From positions 80,762,926 through 80,826,925 of the forward strand of contig OX104117.1 of the NCBI GenBank assembly GCA_944474755.1: a stretch of 64,000 nucleotides of DNA, in the 5' to 3' direction. Positions within the stretch are counted from its first letter, which is position 1, and each line of letters opens with the position of its first letter. The notes under the pieces are model-generated. The model ran no database searches and was not told the DNA's origin. It saw only the letters and a list, made by a program, of their open reading frames with translations. This document shows positions 25,385 to 38,349 of this stretch, piece after piece. Source of the DNA: Limnoperna fortunei. Lineage: Eukaryota; Mollusca; Bivalvia; Mytilida; Modiolidae. The translations under genes and the position numbers were made by a program.

Positions 25385-25975
25385 AGGCCAGATCAATATT
25401 TTATATGTTCCATGCACCGGTCAGACTATATTTTTTACTAAAAAGGGGCCACAATTTTATTTTCTAAATACTTCCACCCCCGAACACCACCACCAACAAA
25501 AATCAAATGGTGCATGCTTTTCAATTGTGTGTATACGAACATTACACCAGCCATAGATTAGTGTGAACATTTTAAAAACACCAAATATATTTTTCCGTGG
25601 CCTACATTACAACAACAATTAAAAAATTGTGTACATGTATACAGAGATACAAGTATTAGCTGTTATACATTGTCCTCAGAATAATTTTAACTTCACTATA
25701 TGTACATATTGCACTGGCAAATATTTTATATATGGAAAATAATATTTTCAAAAAAAAATCCCAGCCCATCCACCCATGAAACAAAAATCAAATGGTGAGA
25801 GCGGCCAGATTAATATGTTTTACGCCATGCACTAGATAGATTATATTTTTGACCAAAAAAGGGGCCAAAAATATTTTTCCAAAAAATTAAAACACTCTCT
25901 CCCCCGGCAATAAAATCAAATGATTCATTCCTAAAATTTGTGAGTATACTAACATTACAAGACGAAACTTTAGGG
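25385..25975. repeat. Two direct copies of a 170-bp block, 410 bp apart
   Basis: The blocks 25385-25555 and 25795-25960 share GGCCAGAT.AATAT, CCATGCAC, AAAAGGGGCCA and AATCAAATG..TCAT-like segments plus ACATTACA. Diverged direct duplication with no coding content. Confidence 0.6.
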
Positions 25976-26759
25976 TAATTTAAATTTAATGTGTGGCCCT
26001 CAAGTAAAATTTTCCCAAGGTCCATATAAATTGTTTGATATTTTTACCAAGTTTTCGGAAGAAAATAAATCACTTGAAATTTGAGACCCATTTAAACATA
26101 TTTTCTTCAAATTTTGATGTATCTATTAAAACGTAGTGAAGTGTCGTTTAATGTGCAAAAGATGCCATATTGTTAAATCCCGACACACAAAGTGGTTAGG
26201 CGTTATTTGATACACTCTTGTGGATGTCCGTACTGTTGCCTCGGTTCGTAAATGTGATGATATGGGTACCTTCTAGTTCTCTGTAATGTGGGATGTAAAC
26301 AGGGTTTGCAAGTAAAAATTCATTACAAGACAAATTATTAAATATATGCCCGGAAATTTTAAAATCAGTCTTGTATATAGTTCAAATTAAAGATGTCAGA
26401 AATCTGTGTGACAAATTTGTGAATAACTGCTAGAAATAACCTAATAAAACAGCTCATATATTATGTACATTATAGTACCTACAATATGTGGGCGAGGCTG
26501 ACGACTGAATGGTCATAGAAGTGACCTTGCTAAGAAACAGATTCTGCCCGTGAGCCGAGACTTCAGACTGCCCGACCATACTCTTCATTTTTATCTTTGC
26601 ATAACCCATTTTCGCAATTATGATCATTTGTCAAGGACGCTTGCGTGTTTCGTAATAATTTCGGAGCCAATACTTTTAAGATATAGAAGTGTATATATGA
26701 AAGTTTGTATTGTGAAGGACAGCTTATTAACTAATATATATTTTAAAGTGTAAGTGTAG

Positions 26760-27125
26760 TGTTAACAGAGAAACATCATGGTAAAAATTACACCACTATG
26801 GATTGCCATCAAAGTACATCAACATCATTAAGAAATTGTATGAAAACTTCGAATGCAGCATCATTGTAAACATCAGTATATCTTATTAGTTCCGAGTTGA
26901 ATCGGGAGTTAGACAGCGATGCATGGTTTCCCCTATCCTCTTTCTATTAATAATTGACTGTGTAATGGGGAAAACAACACCAGACAGACCGAGAGGGATA
27001 CAATGGAATTTGATCTCACATCTAGAAGATCTTGATTTCGCTGATGACCTAGCCATCTTATCAACAAACATCAATCACATCCAGGAAAAAAACAGGCCTT
27101 ATCATATTCTCAAAAAAAAAAAGGT
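26760..27125 (+). pseudogene. Non-LTR retrotransposon RT fragment
   Basis: MVSPILFLLIIDCVMGKTTP (RT motif B region) and LEDLDFADDLAILSTN (the catalytic FADD) lie in one short + frame. The usual lead-in (GVRQ) lies one frame away, so a frameshift separates them. Only about 120 codons of the RT remain, truncated on both sides. Confidence 0.75.
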
Positions 27126-27141
27126 CTGCAAGCATAAACCG

Positions 27142-27199
27142 TGTTTCTAGGGTTTCCCACCCAAATTACGAAAGAGAAGTTAACTTATTGGCACCGGTC
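27142..27199 (-). repeat. Right arm of a 2-kb-spaced inverted repeat
   Basis: The reverse complement reads ACCGGTGCCAATAAGTTAAC then TTTCGTAATTTGGGTGGGAA, matching 25223-25292. Confidence 0.65.
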
Positions 27200-28140
27200 A
27201 CTATTCTGGCTGCTTCGTAATTAATTTGTTCTAGTTTAATTTTCTTATAATAAAGGGAATTATATCACATCTGTATTAAACGCCATAGCTGCCTTATGAA
27301 GATGTCTTTCATTATGTGATGATACTTTGTCATTATGCGATGATACTTCTTTTATTATTCTTTGATGGTACTTTTCCCACAAAAAACATAAACAATATGA
27401 CTGAACAAAGTATTTCTGATGTATTTAAACGAATAGATCTGTCTCATGTGTATACGAATATATGTTCTGTTGAAGTAATGTATCTAGTGCATCCCTGCAA
27501 TATGATTGGTTAATCAAGACGGGGATATCATACCGTATTCCATGTGAAACCCGGGGATATTGAAACCAGTTTCAAAATGGCGTTTATTCATTGTCTAATT
27601 TTTTTCACATAATATAAATAGTTAAACATATTATAAAGATGAAATATCTATTTTAAAAACATGCATTTTACGGAATCTATCATATCCGTCTGCAATTTTT
27701 CTTGAAATTAACAAGGTAGATAACCGATGTAGTCTGCTAAAATTGCATCGCTTCGAAAGGGAAATTTGTTATAAACAGTTTTGCTGGGAATAAAAAGGCG
27801 TCAAAAATAACAAGGTTATTTAAATTTAAAATGCCATAAAAAGTTTCGTTTTAATTAAACTATGAAAATTTATCAGTTCAAGTAATTTAACTGTACAGTA
27901 GTAGTACACCAACATTTTTCGTTTTTCATATTAAATACAATACACAATCATGAAGTATTCGTAACAGTGTGTAATGACCATTAAAAATCATTTATGAAAC
28001 AGGTATGGTGCAGTATTCGTAGGCTTAAATGTGTTGAATTGTACGTTCTTCTATAGTGGTGGTCCAAAATAATTTTTTTCTTCAAGCACGAAAAATAATA
28101 CATAGAATATTTGTAAATGAAGACTTCAACAGAATATAAT

Positions 28141-28253
28141 TGTTATTCGGGCTTCACATGGCATACGGGTTCATATTCCCTGTCTGTATTCTATTATATA
28201 AAACACAGACAGGGAATATGAACCCGTATCCCTTGTGAAGATCCCGAACAACA
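28141..28253. repeat. Foldback hairpin, 47-bp arms, 17-nt loop
   Basis: Left arm 28141-28187 and right arm 28205-28253 are reverse complements with a few mismatches. The inner 25 bp around GGGTTCATATTCCCTGTCTG are perfect. Probably a small foldback MITE. Confidence 0.8.
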
Positions 28254-28837
28254 TATAATATCCGACCGGTTTCATCTCTCTGAGATATTCATGGATGAAC
28301 TGATATAAGAGTTACAAGAATATATTCACATTTCTTCCTATCTAAACAAGTCTATTAAATTTGTGAGTATTTTTTTTTCAAAACCCTAAATAAAAAACAG
28401 GGTTCACCCATTAAAAGTTTTTCTTCTATTATTCTATACAAACTATCTCCCTTAAAAAGTACAAGAAATTTTTTTTAAATATCTAAAATAAGATGTATTT
28501 ATTCCAACCTTTTCAATTTCCTATTGAAATCTAATTAAAAATAATTAAAAAATTTAAAAAAATAAAGTTATGATAAATGCGCAAAAGATGCACAGTTTTA
28601 GATACCCCCTCTTCCTGACTTAAGACATAATTTGGCTAAATATGCAAAAATGTATTAAAATCGTGGAATAACATGAACAAGCGGCTCTTGAGGGCGTGGA
28701 AGGCTCACCTGGCCTAGGCACTTGCCACCAACATGAATTTCAATAAATTGACAATTAAGAATTAGGTTATGATTTGTTAGTTTAAATTTTTTCAGTCATT
28801 TTTTCAATGTATGTCTCTGCTTTAATTTCCGAATAGG

Positions 28838-29092
28838 GGCCTCGGTGGCCGAGTGGTTAAGGTAGTTCGTCTACTAATGATCACGTGGTCTGTCAACACT
28901 GAGATTGTGGGTTCGATTCTCACTACAGGCAGGGTGTATTCCATTCTTAATTTACATGGATTGCCAGTTTTCCTACAGAATGTTGGGGGTTTTCTCCGGG
29001 TACTCCGGCTTCCTCCCCCAATAAAAACTGGACGCCATGATATAGCTGAAAAATTGCCGAAGGTGGCGTTAAGCAATATTCAAACAAACAAA
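28838..29092 (+). mobile_element. tRNA-derived SINE, best-preserved copy
   Basis: A GGGGCCTCGGTGGCCGAGTG head with A box TGGCCGAGTGGTTAAGG and B box GGTTCGATTCTC gives an internal pol III promoter derived from a Leu/Ser-type tRNA. The body has CCGGGTACTCCGGCTTCC and the tail ends GGCGTTAAGCAATATTCAAA then (CAAA). Length is about 255 bp. Confidence 0.85.
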
Positions 29093-29099
29093 AAACAAT

Positions 29100-29927
29100 T
29101 ATGTCCGAATAATATTTCGTGATTTTGAATATGACAATATTAATTAGAGAATGAGTCATTAATAAATTGAATTTGTATCATACCTATATAAGACACTTCC
29201 GATTTTTTATTCATTCGTTAAGTCTGAGCTTCATTTAAATCGACCAGAATTTTAAAAGTGTTTCTACAGTTATCTACAGCCAAATTAAGTGTTCGATCAA
29301 GTTGAAACTATTCGACGGCGAACAAAATGGCCTATAGAATGGTCCAATAAGAACAGGTCTGTTTTGAGTTTAAATTCAATCAATACACATTATAATCCTA
29401 GTACCGCGTGATCTAGTCTTCGGGCGGTATAAATGTGATTTTTAACATACACGATGACCGTGTCTGTCTTAACTATAAAATCTAAAGTGGGGATGCAAAT
29501 TTTCTAAGGTTTCCTTGCTGTTTTTTTCAATCATTTTTAATTAAATCACATAATTTAGCATATCATATCTATTTTCGGGACAGGGCTTTATATTTAAACG
29601 CATAAGGACTTTAAATATGATAGACAGACATAGTTCAAGAGAGTTCTGTGGTGACGGAAGATGGGCCACGATTTAGTTCAATATCACCACACAGCTGAAT
29701 CAACATAATAAATCTGTATAATGTACATCTGTGGCGGCATGACGACAGTTGAGGTGGCAGACTCTTATATAAGTCTTGCCTGACAAATGAAAACTGCTTA
29801 GTAAATTTTAACCTAAATTAGAACGGAAGTGTAACCAAGGTGCAGTCGATTTTGTCTATTCTTAATTCAGGCTTTGTCCTTTACGGTTGACGCGGGAAAA
29901 GTCTCGCGGTTTGTCTGGATACCATTG
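29100..29927. other. Intergenic, nothing recognised
   Basis: No ORF of note and no repeat identified. Confidence 0.45.
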
Positions 29928-31547
29928 TACAGTACTTGAGATGAAAATGTAACACTTTTATCAATCCGTCAGCGATCCGTCAGCGTTCCAAAATCCGTCA
30001 GCAATCAGTTATCAATCAGTCAGATCATTCAAATCGTTCCCAATCCGTCAAGTCGTTCCCAATCCGTCCATCCGTCAATTGACGGATATGGAATGATTTG
30101 ACTGATCTGACGGATTGATTTTGACTGATCGCTCCATCCGTCCATTCAACTTCCGGTTAGTGAAATTAATATTTCGAAATGTGAAAATTCGTTTTACCTA
30201 ATGATCAGGCTAAAACTGGTATAAAGTAGTATAAATGGAAATTTACCCAATCTATAAATAACGCATCTGTGACGAAAAATAAACATCACATGTGTCATTT
30301 TATTAACAAAATAATTAAAACAGAGTAAATTTAAAAAAAACACACTCTTAAAATAATTTGACCTCGCGTGCCAAGGCGTACGTATCGTATTTTAACACGG
30401 AAAAAGTCTAGTTTAAAGTTATAAATAATAAATGGAAATTACCCCAATCTATAACTAATGCATCTGTGACTGAATATAAACCCCACATATGTCATTTTAT
30501 TAAAATAAAAAATTAAAGAAGAAATGAAAAAAACACCCACAATGAATTCAAAAAATATTTTACCTCGCGTGCAAAGGCGTACATCTCGTATTTGACTTCG
30601 AAAATTTTTTAAGCGGAAAAAGCGAGAAAGACGAAAAACATGAAGGCGAAATCGTAACATTTTTTTCACTTCGCGCTTTTGCGTCAGCATTATTTGTATG
30701 TATGCTTGGAGTTTGTTTAACACAGTTCAAAAATTATATTAGTCTCTATAATATGGCGTCGAGTGTTTATAGGGAAGAGCTGGAGTACCCAACGAAACAG
30801 CAGACCTTCGACGGGAAAACTGGTTCTCTTTGCAAATCAAGGGATGAGTCGAGCACACCCTCTCTCTGTAAGGGTCGACAGATAACTCAAATAAAAAATC
30901 AACAATAAATTACTGCTACCTCAATCTTAACCACCGAGGTCGAGGTTTTTTTATTATAAACCCTTAAAAAGATCATTTGTCGTGGTTTTATCAGTTATCT
31001 TTTTGTGCCACAATTCCTAAGAATTCCAGTGTATAATACTGAGTAAGATTTACGACAACCGCGAAAACATCTATTTATATATTTTATTCACTATATCATT
31101 GTGTCACATGAATTTACACAGAATTAAATCTCAAATAAAGAATAAAGTACTAAACACGTTTGTATATAGAACCCTACGAGTTAAAGATGTGAATATATGG
31201 GCGTTATATAAAAATCAATTCGACATTTAATGATGCATGAGTAAAATTGGTTTCCTTTCAATTCGGAAGTATTAGAAATTAGTTAGGTTTCACAGAGCTG
31301 CCCAGCGCGTTCTCAGCTGGCGCTTTTTTTTTGGGGGGGGGGGATGGTCAAGTCATAATAGAATTGCCGCAAACCATAGTGACGTGTTTAGAGAGTGTCA
31401 CGCTCCTTGCACGATAAGGATCTCTTTTGTAGATTTCGAAAAAAGTAGGCTTAAAAATGCAAATTGTCCGCCCATACCCATACCCCATATTTTTCCAGTG
31501 GAATTCAAAATTTTTGCCCTTTGATGATCCTTCTTTCTCTAATTGAT

Positions 31548-31803
31548 TGAGGGGGCCTTGGTGGCCGAGTGGTTACTGTAGTTCGTCTACTATTGATCAC
31601 GTGGTCTGTCAACACTGAGGTTGAGGGTTCGAGTCTCACTGCTGGCAGGGTGCACTCGACTTAATTGACAAGGATTGCAACTTTTCCTACAAAAGGTCGG
31701 GGGTTCTCTCCAGGTACTCCGGCCTTCTCCTCCAATAAAAACTGGACGCCATGATATAGCTAAAAATTGCTAAAAGTGGAATAAACAATATTTAAACAAA
31801 CAA
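31548..31803 (+). mobile_element. tRNA-derived SINE inside copy 1
   Basis: GGGGGCCTTGGTGGCCGAGT head, B box GGGTTCGAGTCTC, tail AGTGGAATAAACAATATT then AAACAAAC. Missing at the equivalent place in copy 2 (near 49230), so it inserted after the copies diverged. Confidence 0.82.
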
Positions 31804-32117
31804 ATCTGATTGATATTTAACTTATTCTCGTCATGAATGAAGCTAAAATACTCTCGCTGAAAGAAAAGCAAACATCCAATCAATCAATGAAATAAGCTTT
31901 TGTTCAAATTGAATGACACTCTTTTAAAGGCCAAGTTTTGGAAAGGTTCTGTTTTATCGATATGACTATAATGACAATGTTAAAACCGATCTTCATAGAC
32001 CTAAAAAATTCATGAAGTTTTGTTCAAAATATTAATATTTCGTACTATAACACGTGTCTATCTGTAACACATTTTTACGCTTAACTGCTGTATTCGCAGA
32101 CAATTCTCCCCGGCATT

Positions 32118-32340
32118 ATTGGGGCCTCGGTGACTGATTGGTTAGTCATCTACTGGTTATCACATGCCTGTCAACAGGTTGCGGATTTTGGAACGACTGC
32201 AGATAGGGTGTGCCCGACTCCAACTTTATTGACAAAGATTGTCCGTTTTAACCTGTACTCCGGCTTCCTCCAACCCAATCCACCGTAATTTTAAGCATAC
32301 TTTTTAAACTTCTTTTATTGCCTGTCAAACAAAACTTGCG
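32118..32340 (+). mobile_element. Old SINE shared by both copies of the TIR element
   Basis: Diverged SINE (GGGGCCTCGGTGACTGATTG, GGGTGTGCCCGACTCCAAC). The same insertion is present at 52150-52375 in copy 2, so it predates the duplication of the element. Confidence 0.7.
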
Positions 32341-33203
32341 ACCAGAATAGCTGTAGATTTGACAATTCATCTTTTTGCTTAGTAAACAATGTGTATTGAT
32401 TGACAATGTTTGTTCAACAGTTCAACAATTGTTTATACACAATAGTTTTATAATTGTATTTTAAAATGTTGTAAACCGAATAACAGGCATACATTTAAGT
32501 AACTAGTAATGATTTCAAAAAGAGCCCATGTCCTTTCCTAAATGTAAAATAAATCTGCTACTGATTGGGGGAGTCGGGTTGGTTTAATACACGACAACAA
32601 AATATACATGTAACAGGTGGCAGAAAATAAAATAGGCCGAAATCACGAGTCACGAAAATAAAGGATTACGAAAATAAAACATTTATCTCGTCGCTACCAA
32701 TGTGCCTTAAATCGAAGTTTGTTTTAAGGTTTACAGGGCTCGACCCGCAGATATGTCCTGCCTTAAAGAAATTTGCTTAAATATATATAACATAAAGATA
32801 ATAGTCTTTTCTTTAAATATGGTTATTTATTTTATTTTTTAGAACGAGACATTATTTTAACTATTCTTTTGAATGCTTGCGTTTATTTTATTATAAATGT
32901 TATTTTTAAATGCATATATAATATACAAATGACGCAGAATTCGTTTTAACTTTAAATTATTAATGTATACTTATCCGTCAATAGACTGACCGATTTATGC
33001 ATATAATTAAATGACGGATTCTGGATCGCACTGACTGGACTGATCGCACTGATCGCTGACGATTACCAAGGTAATGACGGATTCATTATTTTGGACGTAT
33101 GTATTCATCATCAATCAGTCAGCGATCCGTCAGCGTTCCAAAATCCGTCAGCAATCAGTTATCAATCAGTCAAAGTGTTGCGTTTACGGGTGCAAGTACT
33201 GTA

Positions 33204-34555
33204 TGTCACTAAAGCAGGCGAACGTTTGTAAACAACATAAGATTACTTTAGAAAAAAACATGGCTAAAAAATTCATTTTTTACAAGCTCTGACACATTAT
33301 ATGTCTTACATGAGGTCCACATATAATAACGAGAGATCGCTCGCTTAATGGTAGAGGTATCCTATTACTATGAGACTATAGAGTTGTAAAAAATTCTTGC
33401 AACCGGAAGTTTTCAACTTAATCTCCATTTTCTACACAAAACCGCAAAAATCTTCGTTGTAGGAGAAAAGTGTGCAACAAAACGGTTTCTACGTAACAAG
33501 AATTTAAATTTCGTTACCGAAAATAACTGAACACACTTCAATTTTTTTCCTTTAATAATGTATTTTTTCTTTTTGGAGGATATATTCTTTCCTCGATTTT
33601 TCTACCTCTCTTATGTTATTGCAACTACGAAAAATAAATGCAAATCTCGACACGAGAAGAAAATAAGACGAAATATGTTTGTTTAAATGTTGTATTTATA
33701 AAACATTTATTTTTAACCAAAGTATTTGAATTTTTGATGTTATGCAAAATTGTTTTTCGTCTGCTTCTGACCGGCGATACGTGATCTGATATTTGCTGGC
33801 ACGACTTGTTATCGTCTGCTGATCCTGGTTCATAAAAACAAACTCATTCTTGTTAACTGAATTTAAACAGACATGGGACGTTGCAATGTCCAGTGGCTCT
33901 CGCTGCTCGTCTCTGGGTTATGTGAAAATGACGTTTTGCCCGTCTCTTTCCCGATCTTAGCTTTTAACTGAATTTAAACAGTCACAATAAAAAAAATGAC
34001 AATCTACTTAAAATTTAATCTTTTAGCAGCTCCCCCTTTCTGCGTTAGCGACCAATAACAAAAGGGGGTAGCATGTGAAAGATTTAATATTAATTAGATT
34101 GAAGCAATGAATTATAAGTCTAACCAGTCTACTATAGTTAGCAAGTAGTTCCTGCCATTTAGCTTATCTTATCTTAGCTTACAAACAAAGCAATATAACA
34201 GATGTGACAAATATACAATTTAATAAAAGGATTCGGAAACAAGTTTTTGAGTCTGATATAAATCCGTCCTCTCAAATAAAAATACAATAACTGTTTGTAC
34301 ATATTCAGCAGGCATCAGGGGCAAAAAAGTATGCACAGTACATAAACTTTATGGTACAAGAATGACTAATGGTGCAGAAGGGTAAAAGAATTTTTTTAAA
34401 TATTTTTTGTCATTCTCGGAAAGGGTGATATTGGTTGGGAATAAAGTAGAGGGTGATTGTGATTGAAGAGGTTGGATAATCTTGCAGCGACGGAGGTTTT
34501 ATTTTTTACATTAATTTAAGTTGCTATTCATAATCGCACCGTTTACTTTGTAAGA
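33204..34555. other. Intergenic, nothing recognised
   Basis: AT-rich. No protein-like frame or repeat recognised. Confidence 0.45.
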
Positions 34556-34559
34556 TGTA

Positions 34560-36560
34560 TTGTTGTACGGATTTAATTAAGTGAGCATTTAGTTCGTCTC
34601 TCAAAGTTTCTGAACAAAATAAAAGTATATTACATGATAATCGAATCGATGGAATTTGAAGAGGAAAAATGTGGCTCTCTTTGTGTGCTTGAAACCTTGG
34701 ACAATGTTAAAGATAATGGGAGGTTGTGTCAGAGCTATTTCCACAAATACATCCTGCGGATGGTATTAGATTCTTGTCATATAGATCTTTATTTAAAATG
34801 CTGTATTAATGACGAAGTCTTGCGTGAAGTATATCTCCTTTACGATTACCACAATAATAAAATTTAGGTTAAATTACAATATTGCTTATTTGGGATTTAA
34901 ATATATTTAGGGAAGGAGATAATTTGACATTAGTGGGTAAAAGGTTCCACGCTAGTATGGTAGATGGAAGGAAGTAGTTTGAGTAAAGACTTGTTCTCGT
35001 AAGGATTGGTTGTAACGCGTCAGAGTTTCGAGTAGGGTAATTGTGTGTCTGCTTGGAACGAGTACATTTAGGTATGGAGGTATTAAGTTGTTTATCATTT
35101 TATATAATTGAATTAATTTATGACTTTCATGCCGATCGCATAGCTTTTGTCAACCAGTTTCTATATACTAATTATTTATTGATGATAGCCTTGTTGCACC
35201 TGTAACAATTCTTGTGAGTTCTATTTGCACCTTTTCTGCTTGGTGCTTCAGAATTGCTATTGGAGTGACCCAAATTTATCTGCATATTCTAAAATAGGGC
35301 GTATGAATATTAAGTAAAGTTTTTCTAGTGTTCGTCTGTCGAGAATGAATTTTAATTTCCGAAGAATGTTGAGTCTGTTGTATGTTTTTGTGACAATCAT
35401 GTCAATATGCTTACTCCATCCACCATCAGCAGATATTATAAGACCAAGATGTTTATGCTGAGAAAACTTTGAGATTATAGAATTATTTAAAAATTAAGTC
35501 CGAGTGAATTATTTAATTATTTTTTCTCGATATTGTCATTGTTTCAGTTTTTCTAGAATTAAAGGTAACTAGCCGTTGTTCAGACCATTCATGAATTTTT
35601 TTGTAGATCTCGGTTTAACTTCAAAGCAGTATCATTTGGGATATCAACTTTAATATAAAGATTAGTGTCATCAGCAAATAATTTTATAGTTACATGTATG
35701 TCCCTCACTATATTATTAATAAATAGAATAAATAGAAGAGGTCCTAAGATGGAACCTTGAGGAACCCCTGCTCTAATAGTTTTCCGGTTAGAGCAACTAT
35801 TGTTTATGACAACTCGTTGTTTTCTTTCGCTTAAGTAGTTTCTAAACCAGTCTAGTAAGCCGTTTTAGACTCCTATTGATCTTAGCTTAAATATATAAGC
35901 CGCGATGCCACACTGTATCGCAAGTCTTACTTATGTCACAGAATATTACACGAACTTCTTTTTCTTGATCAAGCGCTTTACCAGTAATACTTAACAATTG
36001 GTTTATAGTAGAATCGCGTTGGGTGAAACCTGATTGAATGTTTGTAATTATGTTATGACTCTTCATGTAATTGTGAAGACGTTTGAAGACGCAGCGTTCC
36101 ATTACTTTACCGAGAGAACTTAAGAGAGATATCGGTAGGTAATTTTTTACTTCATTTTGCGATCCAGATTTAAAGACTGGTGTGACAGTAGCTTGCTTCC
36201 AAGTTTTTGGGAAGGTACAAGAATTAAAGGACATGTCAAATAATTTGCAAAGTGGAGTTTTTAATATAGTTTATGCTTCTTTGAGGACTTTGGGTCTTAT
36301 GCCATCTGGACCGACAGCTTTACTCTTGTCGAGCGATAATAAGACGTCCTCTATACTTCGCTTTCATGCAACTGGAGGTACTGCACGCTAAAGTCAGGCA
36401 AATTTAAATCGTTAGGCAAACTTTTATTGGCATCATTAACTTGACATTGCTCATTAAAGTATTCGTTGAAAAGTTCAGCTTTGGATTTGTCGTCTTCAAC
36501 TATGTCGTTGTCTGTCCGTACAGTGTAGAGGTTACAATAGCAGTTGAGCAATTCCTACAT
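34560..36560 (-). pseudogene. Non-LTR retrotransposon (LINE) RT relict
   Basis: Minus strand, about 2 kb. From 36551 downward: a pre-RT segment (VEDDKSKAELFNEYF), then TWKQATVTPVFKSGSQNEV, VIFCDISKTCDTVWHRGL (motif A), the AGVPQGSILGPLLF region near 35770 (motif B) and a FADDTNLY segment near 35680 (motif C). Near 35000 comes SLYSNYFLPSTILAWNLLP, then near 34750 a Cys/His cluster resembling CICGNSSDTTSHYL. Multiple stops and frameshifts. The endonuclease half is absent, so it is 5' truncated. The family resembles Jockey/CR1-type LINEs. Confidence 0.82.
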
Positions 36561-36704
36561 TGAAAGTTTAATCTTCAAACTCAGTGTTACAGAAAATTTA
36601 CAAGTGTGACATTAGTACCATTCCCAATAGTGACAGGAGTCTCTTCATTGCTTTTCCTTTTATGACATTAATTTAATAAAATGATCTATATTATAATTGT
36701 ACAC

Positions 36705-36992
36705 AATTACAAGGTTGGTTGGTTTTGTTTGTTTGAATCATTATCGCCACTCAGCAATTTTACAGCTATATCATGGCATCCAGTTAAAATTGGGGGAGGA
36801 ATCTGTAGTACCTTGAGAAAAACCAGACATTCGGTTGGAAAACAAGCAATCGAAAATGTCATATAAGATAATGATTGCAGTCAAGTGCACCCTGTCAGCA
36901 GTGAGACTTGAACCTACAACATCATGGTTGACAGACCATGTGATTAATAGTAGACTAACAAATTTCAACACTCGGCCACTGGGACCCTTAGG
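36705..36992 (-). mobile_element. tRNA-derived SINE, minus copy
   Basis: On the minus strand: GGGTCCCAGTGGCCGAGTGT head, CACATGGTCTGTCAACCATG, B box GGTTCAAGTCTCACTGC and a tail of CAAACAAACAAA-like sequence near 36725. Same family as 28838. Confidence 0.8.
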
Positions 36993-37470
36993 GATGGTTG
37001 TTTTATTATGCAAAAGATGTTTTGGAGTAAATTATGGATTTTTATGCACCTGCGACGATGTGAGCATATTAATTTATCCTTGTTTTAAATATTTTAACAC
37101 ATCACCTGAGCTAGTTTTATCCCTTTTAAGGTAGACATTGGATGTACACATAACTTTTCAAGTAAATTATTTGATATGATTTTATCAGGTGGCCTCAAAA
37201 GGGGGGGGGGGTGGGAGTTGTTGCACATAACATAAAACTTGCAGATGAATTATTTAACAATCATGCATCAAAGCAAGGTAAAAAAAACATATTATACTAT
37301 AGAAAACTTCAAAACAGGGACAACTATATTCTAAGACTAAGTTAGTATAGACTGTCACTGCCTAGGATCAATATTGAACGGATATCGCTCGCCTATATAA
37401 CAATATATTTACTTATTACAATATACAAACATAGCGATTTGAACAGGTTAAATAAGTTATAATGACAACA
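36993..37470. other. Intergenic, nothing recognised
   Basis: Contains a G run at 37201-37210; otherwise nothing seen. Confidence 0.45.
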
Positions 37471-38240
37471 CAATTAGTTCATACAATAAACAATTCATAA
37501 AAATAATGAATTAGTACGTTTTTTTTTATAAAAACAAATATATGTTTGAAATTGCAGTAGATTAGCAAACCTTTCAATTTTTGTACATTAGGATATAATA
37601 AATAGTAGTTGGATATTAAACAGATTTTTCTTAACTTCGACAATTCTTGAGATTTACAATTAAAAAGATAATGAAATTCGTCTCCTACAGATTCTTTACA
37701 CAAATTACATAAACGTTCTTCTTTTGGAATTCTATTTGTGGAACTAGAATAACATTGACCACTGCATCACTATCCCATTTTTGAATAAATTGGTCCAGTA
37801 ATGATTGAGTTAAAGTTGATTTGTTGATCGTCAAGTCGTAAAAATTCGGATTGGCAAACACATACCTAAGACCCGAATCGTTAAATATAGGTTCAATGAA
37901 ATTCAACCACTTGAAAGAATGCACAGTTTTGTTTTCAATACCGCTAATAATTTAATTTATATGTTGAACTACTCAGCTTATTTTGTCCCATGATTCTGCC
38001 CCAAAACAATACCGTTCTAGTTTTTACTTTGATTTTAAAAAGGAATCTGCCAAGCTCACCATATGCCATAAAATTTGGTGTGGTTGTTCTTACTTGTAGA
38101 ATACGCTAAAAAAAATTTAAGTGCGTTTGTTCAATTTGTTTTAAATTTTCAAAGCCTCATTTCACATCCATATAATAGAATGGGTTCAATGACAAAGTCA
38201 AAGAATTTAAGCTGAATATCAATTGAAATAGCTTTATTAC
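37470..38240 (-). pseudogene. LINE C-terminal fragment
   Basis: Minus strand pieces in order: FDFVIEPILLYG near 38200 (the post-RT region IxPxLxYG), KVKTRTVLFWGRIMGQNK near 38000, then SFKWLNFIEPIFNDSGLRYV (37924 frame), LLDQFIQKWDSD, and CKESVGDEFHYLFNCKSQE (a terminal CxxC..H..C-like cluster). The family differs from the LINE at 34560. Frameshifts and an internal deletion near 37740 make it dead. Confidence 0.72.
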
Positions 38241-38349
38241 TGAAGTGTCTTCAGTTAATATAATAATTAGTTCCACAACATGAAAATCAATATAGAACAT
38301 CAAACAATCATATCCTGAAATATAAATATAATAATTATCAAGCAGGAAA

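Larger units (their letters stand above)
29928..33203. mobile_element. Non-autonomous TIR element, copy 1 (3.3 kb)
   Basis: Ends TACAGTACTTG..AACACTTT at the left and its inverse AAAGTGTTG..CAAGTACTGTA at the right. The subterminal zones (29960-30140 and 32970-33175) are packed with ATCCGTCAGCGATC-like and TGACGGATT motifs in both orientations. The interior has no recognisable protein. A second copy starts at about 38385 and shares the whole body. The SINE at 31548 is absent from copy 2, while the one at 32120 is shared. TA may be the target duplication; superfamily unknown. Confidence 0.65.

Noticed and set aside
28838..28925. A functional tRNA-Leu/Ser gene
   Set aside because: A and B boxes are present, but the cloverleaf is not maintained and the sequence continues into a SINE body shared by many copies.
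34634..34867. 77-codon + strand ORF
   Set aside because: It is antisense to the Cys/His tail of the LINE relict at 34560-36560.
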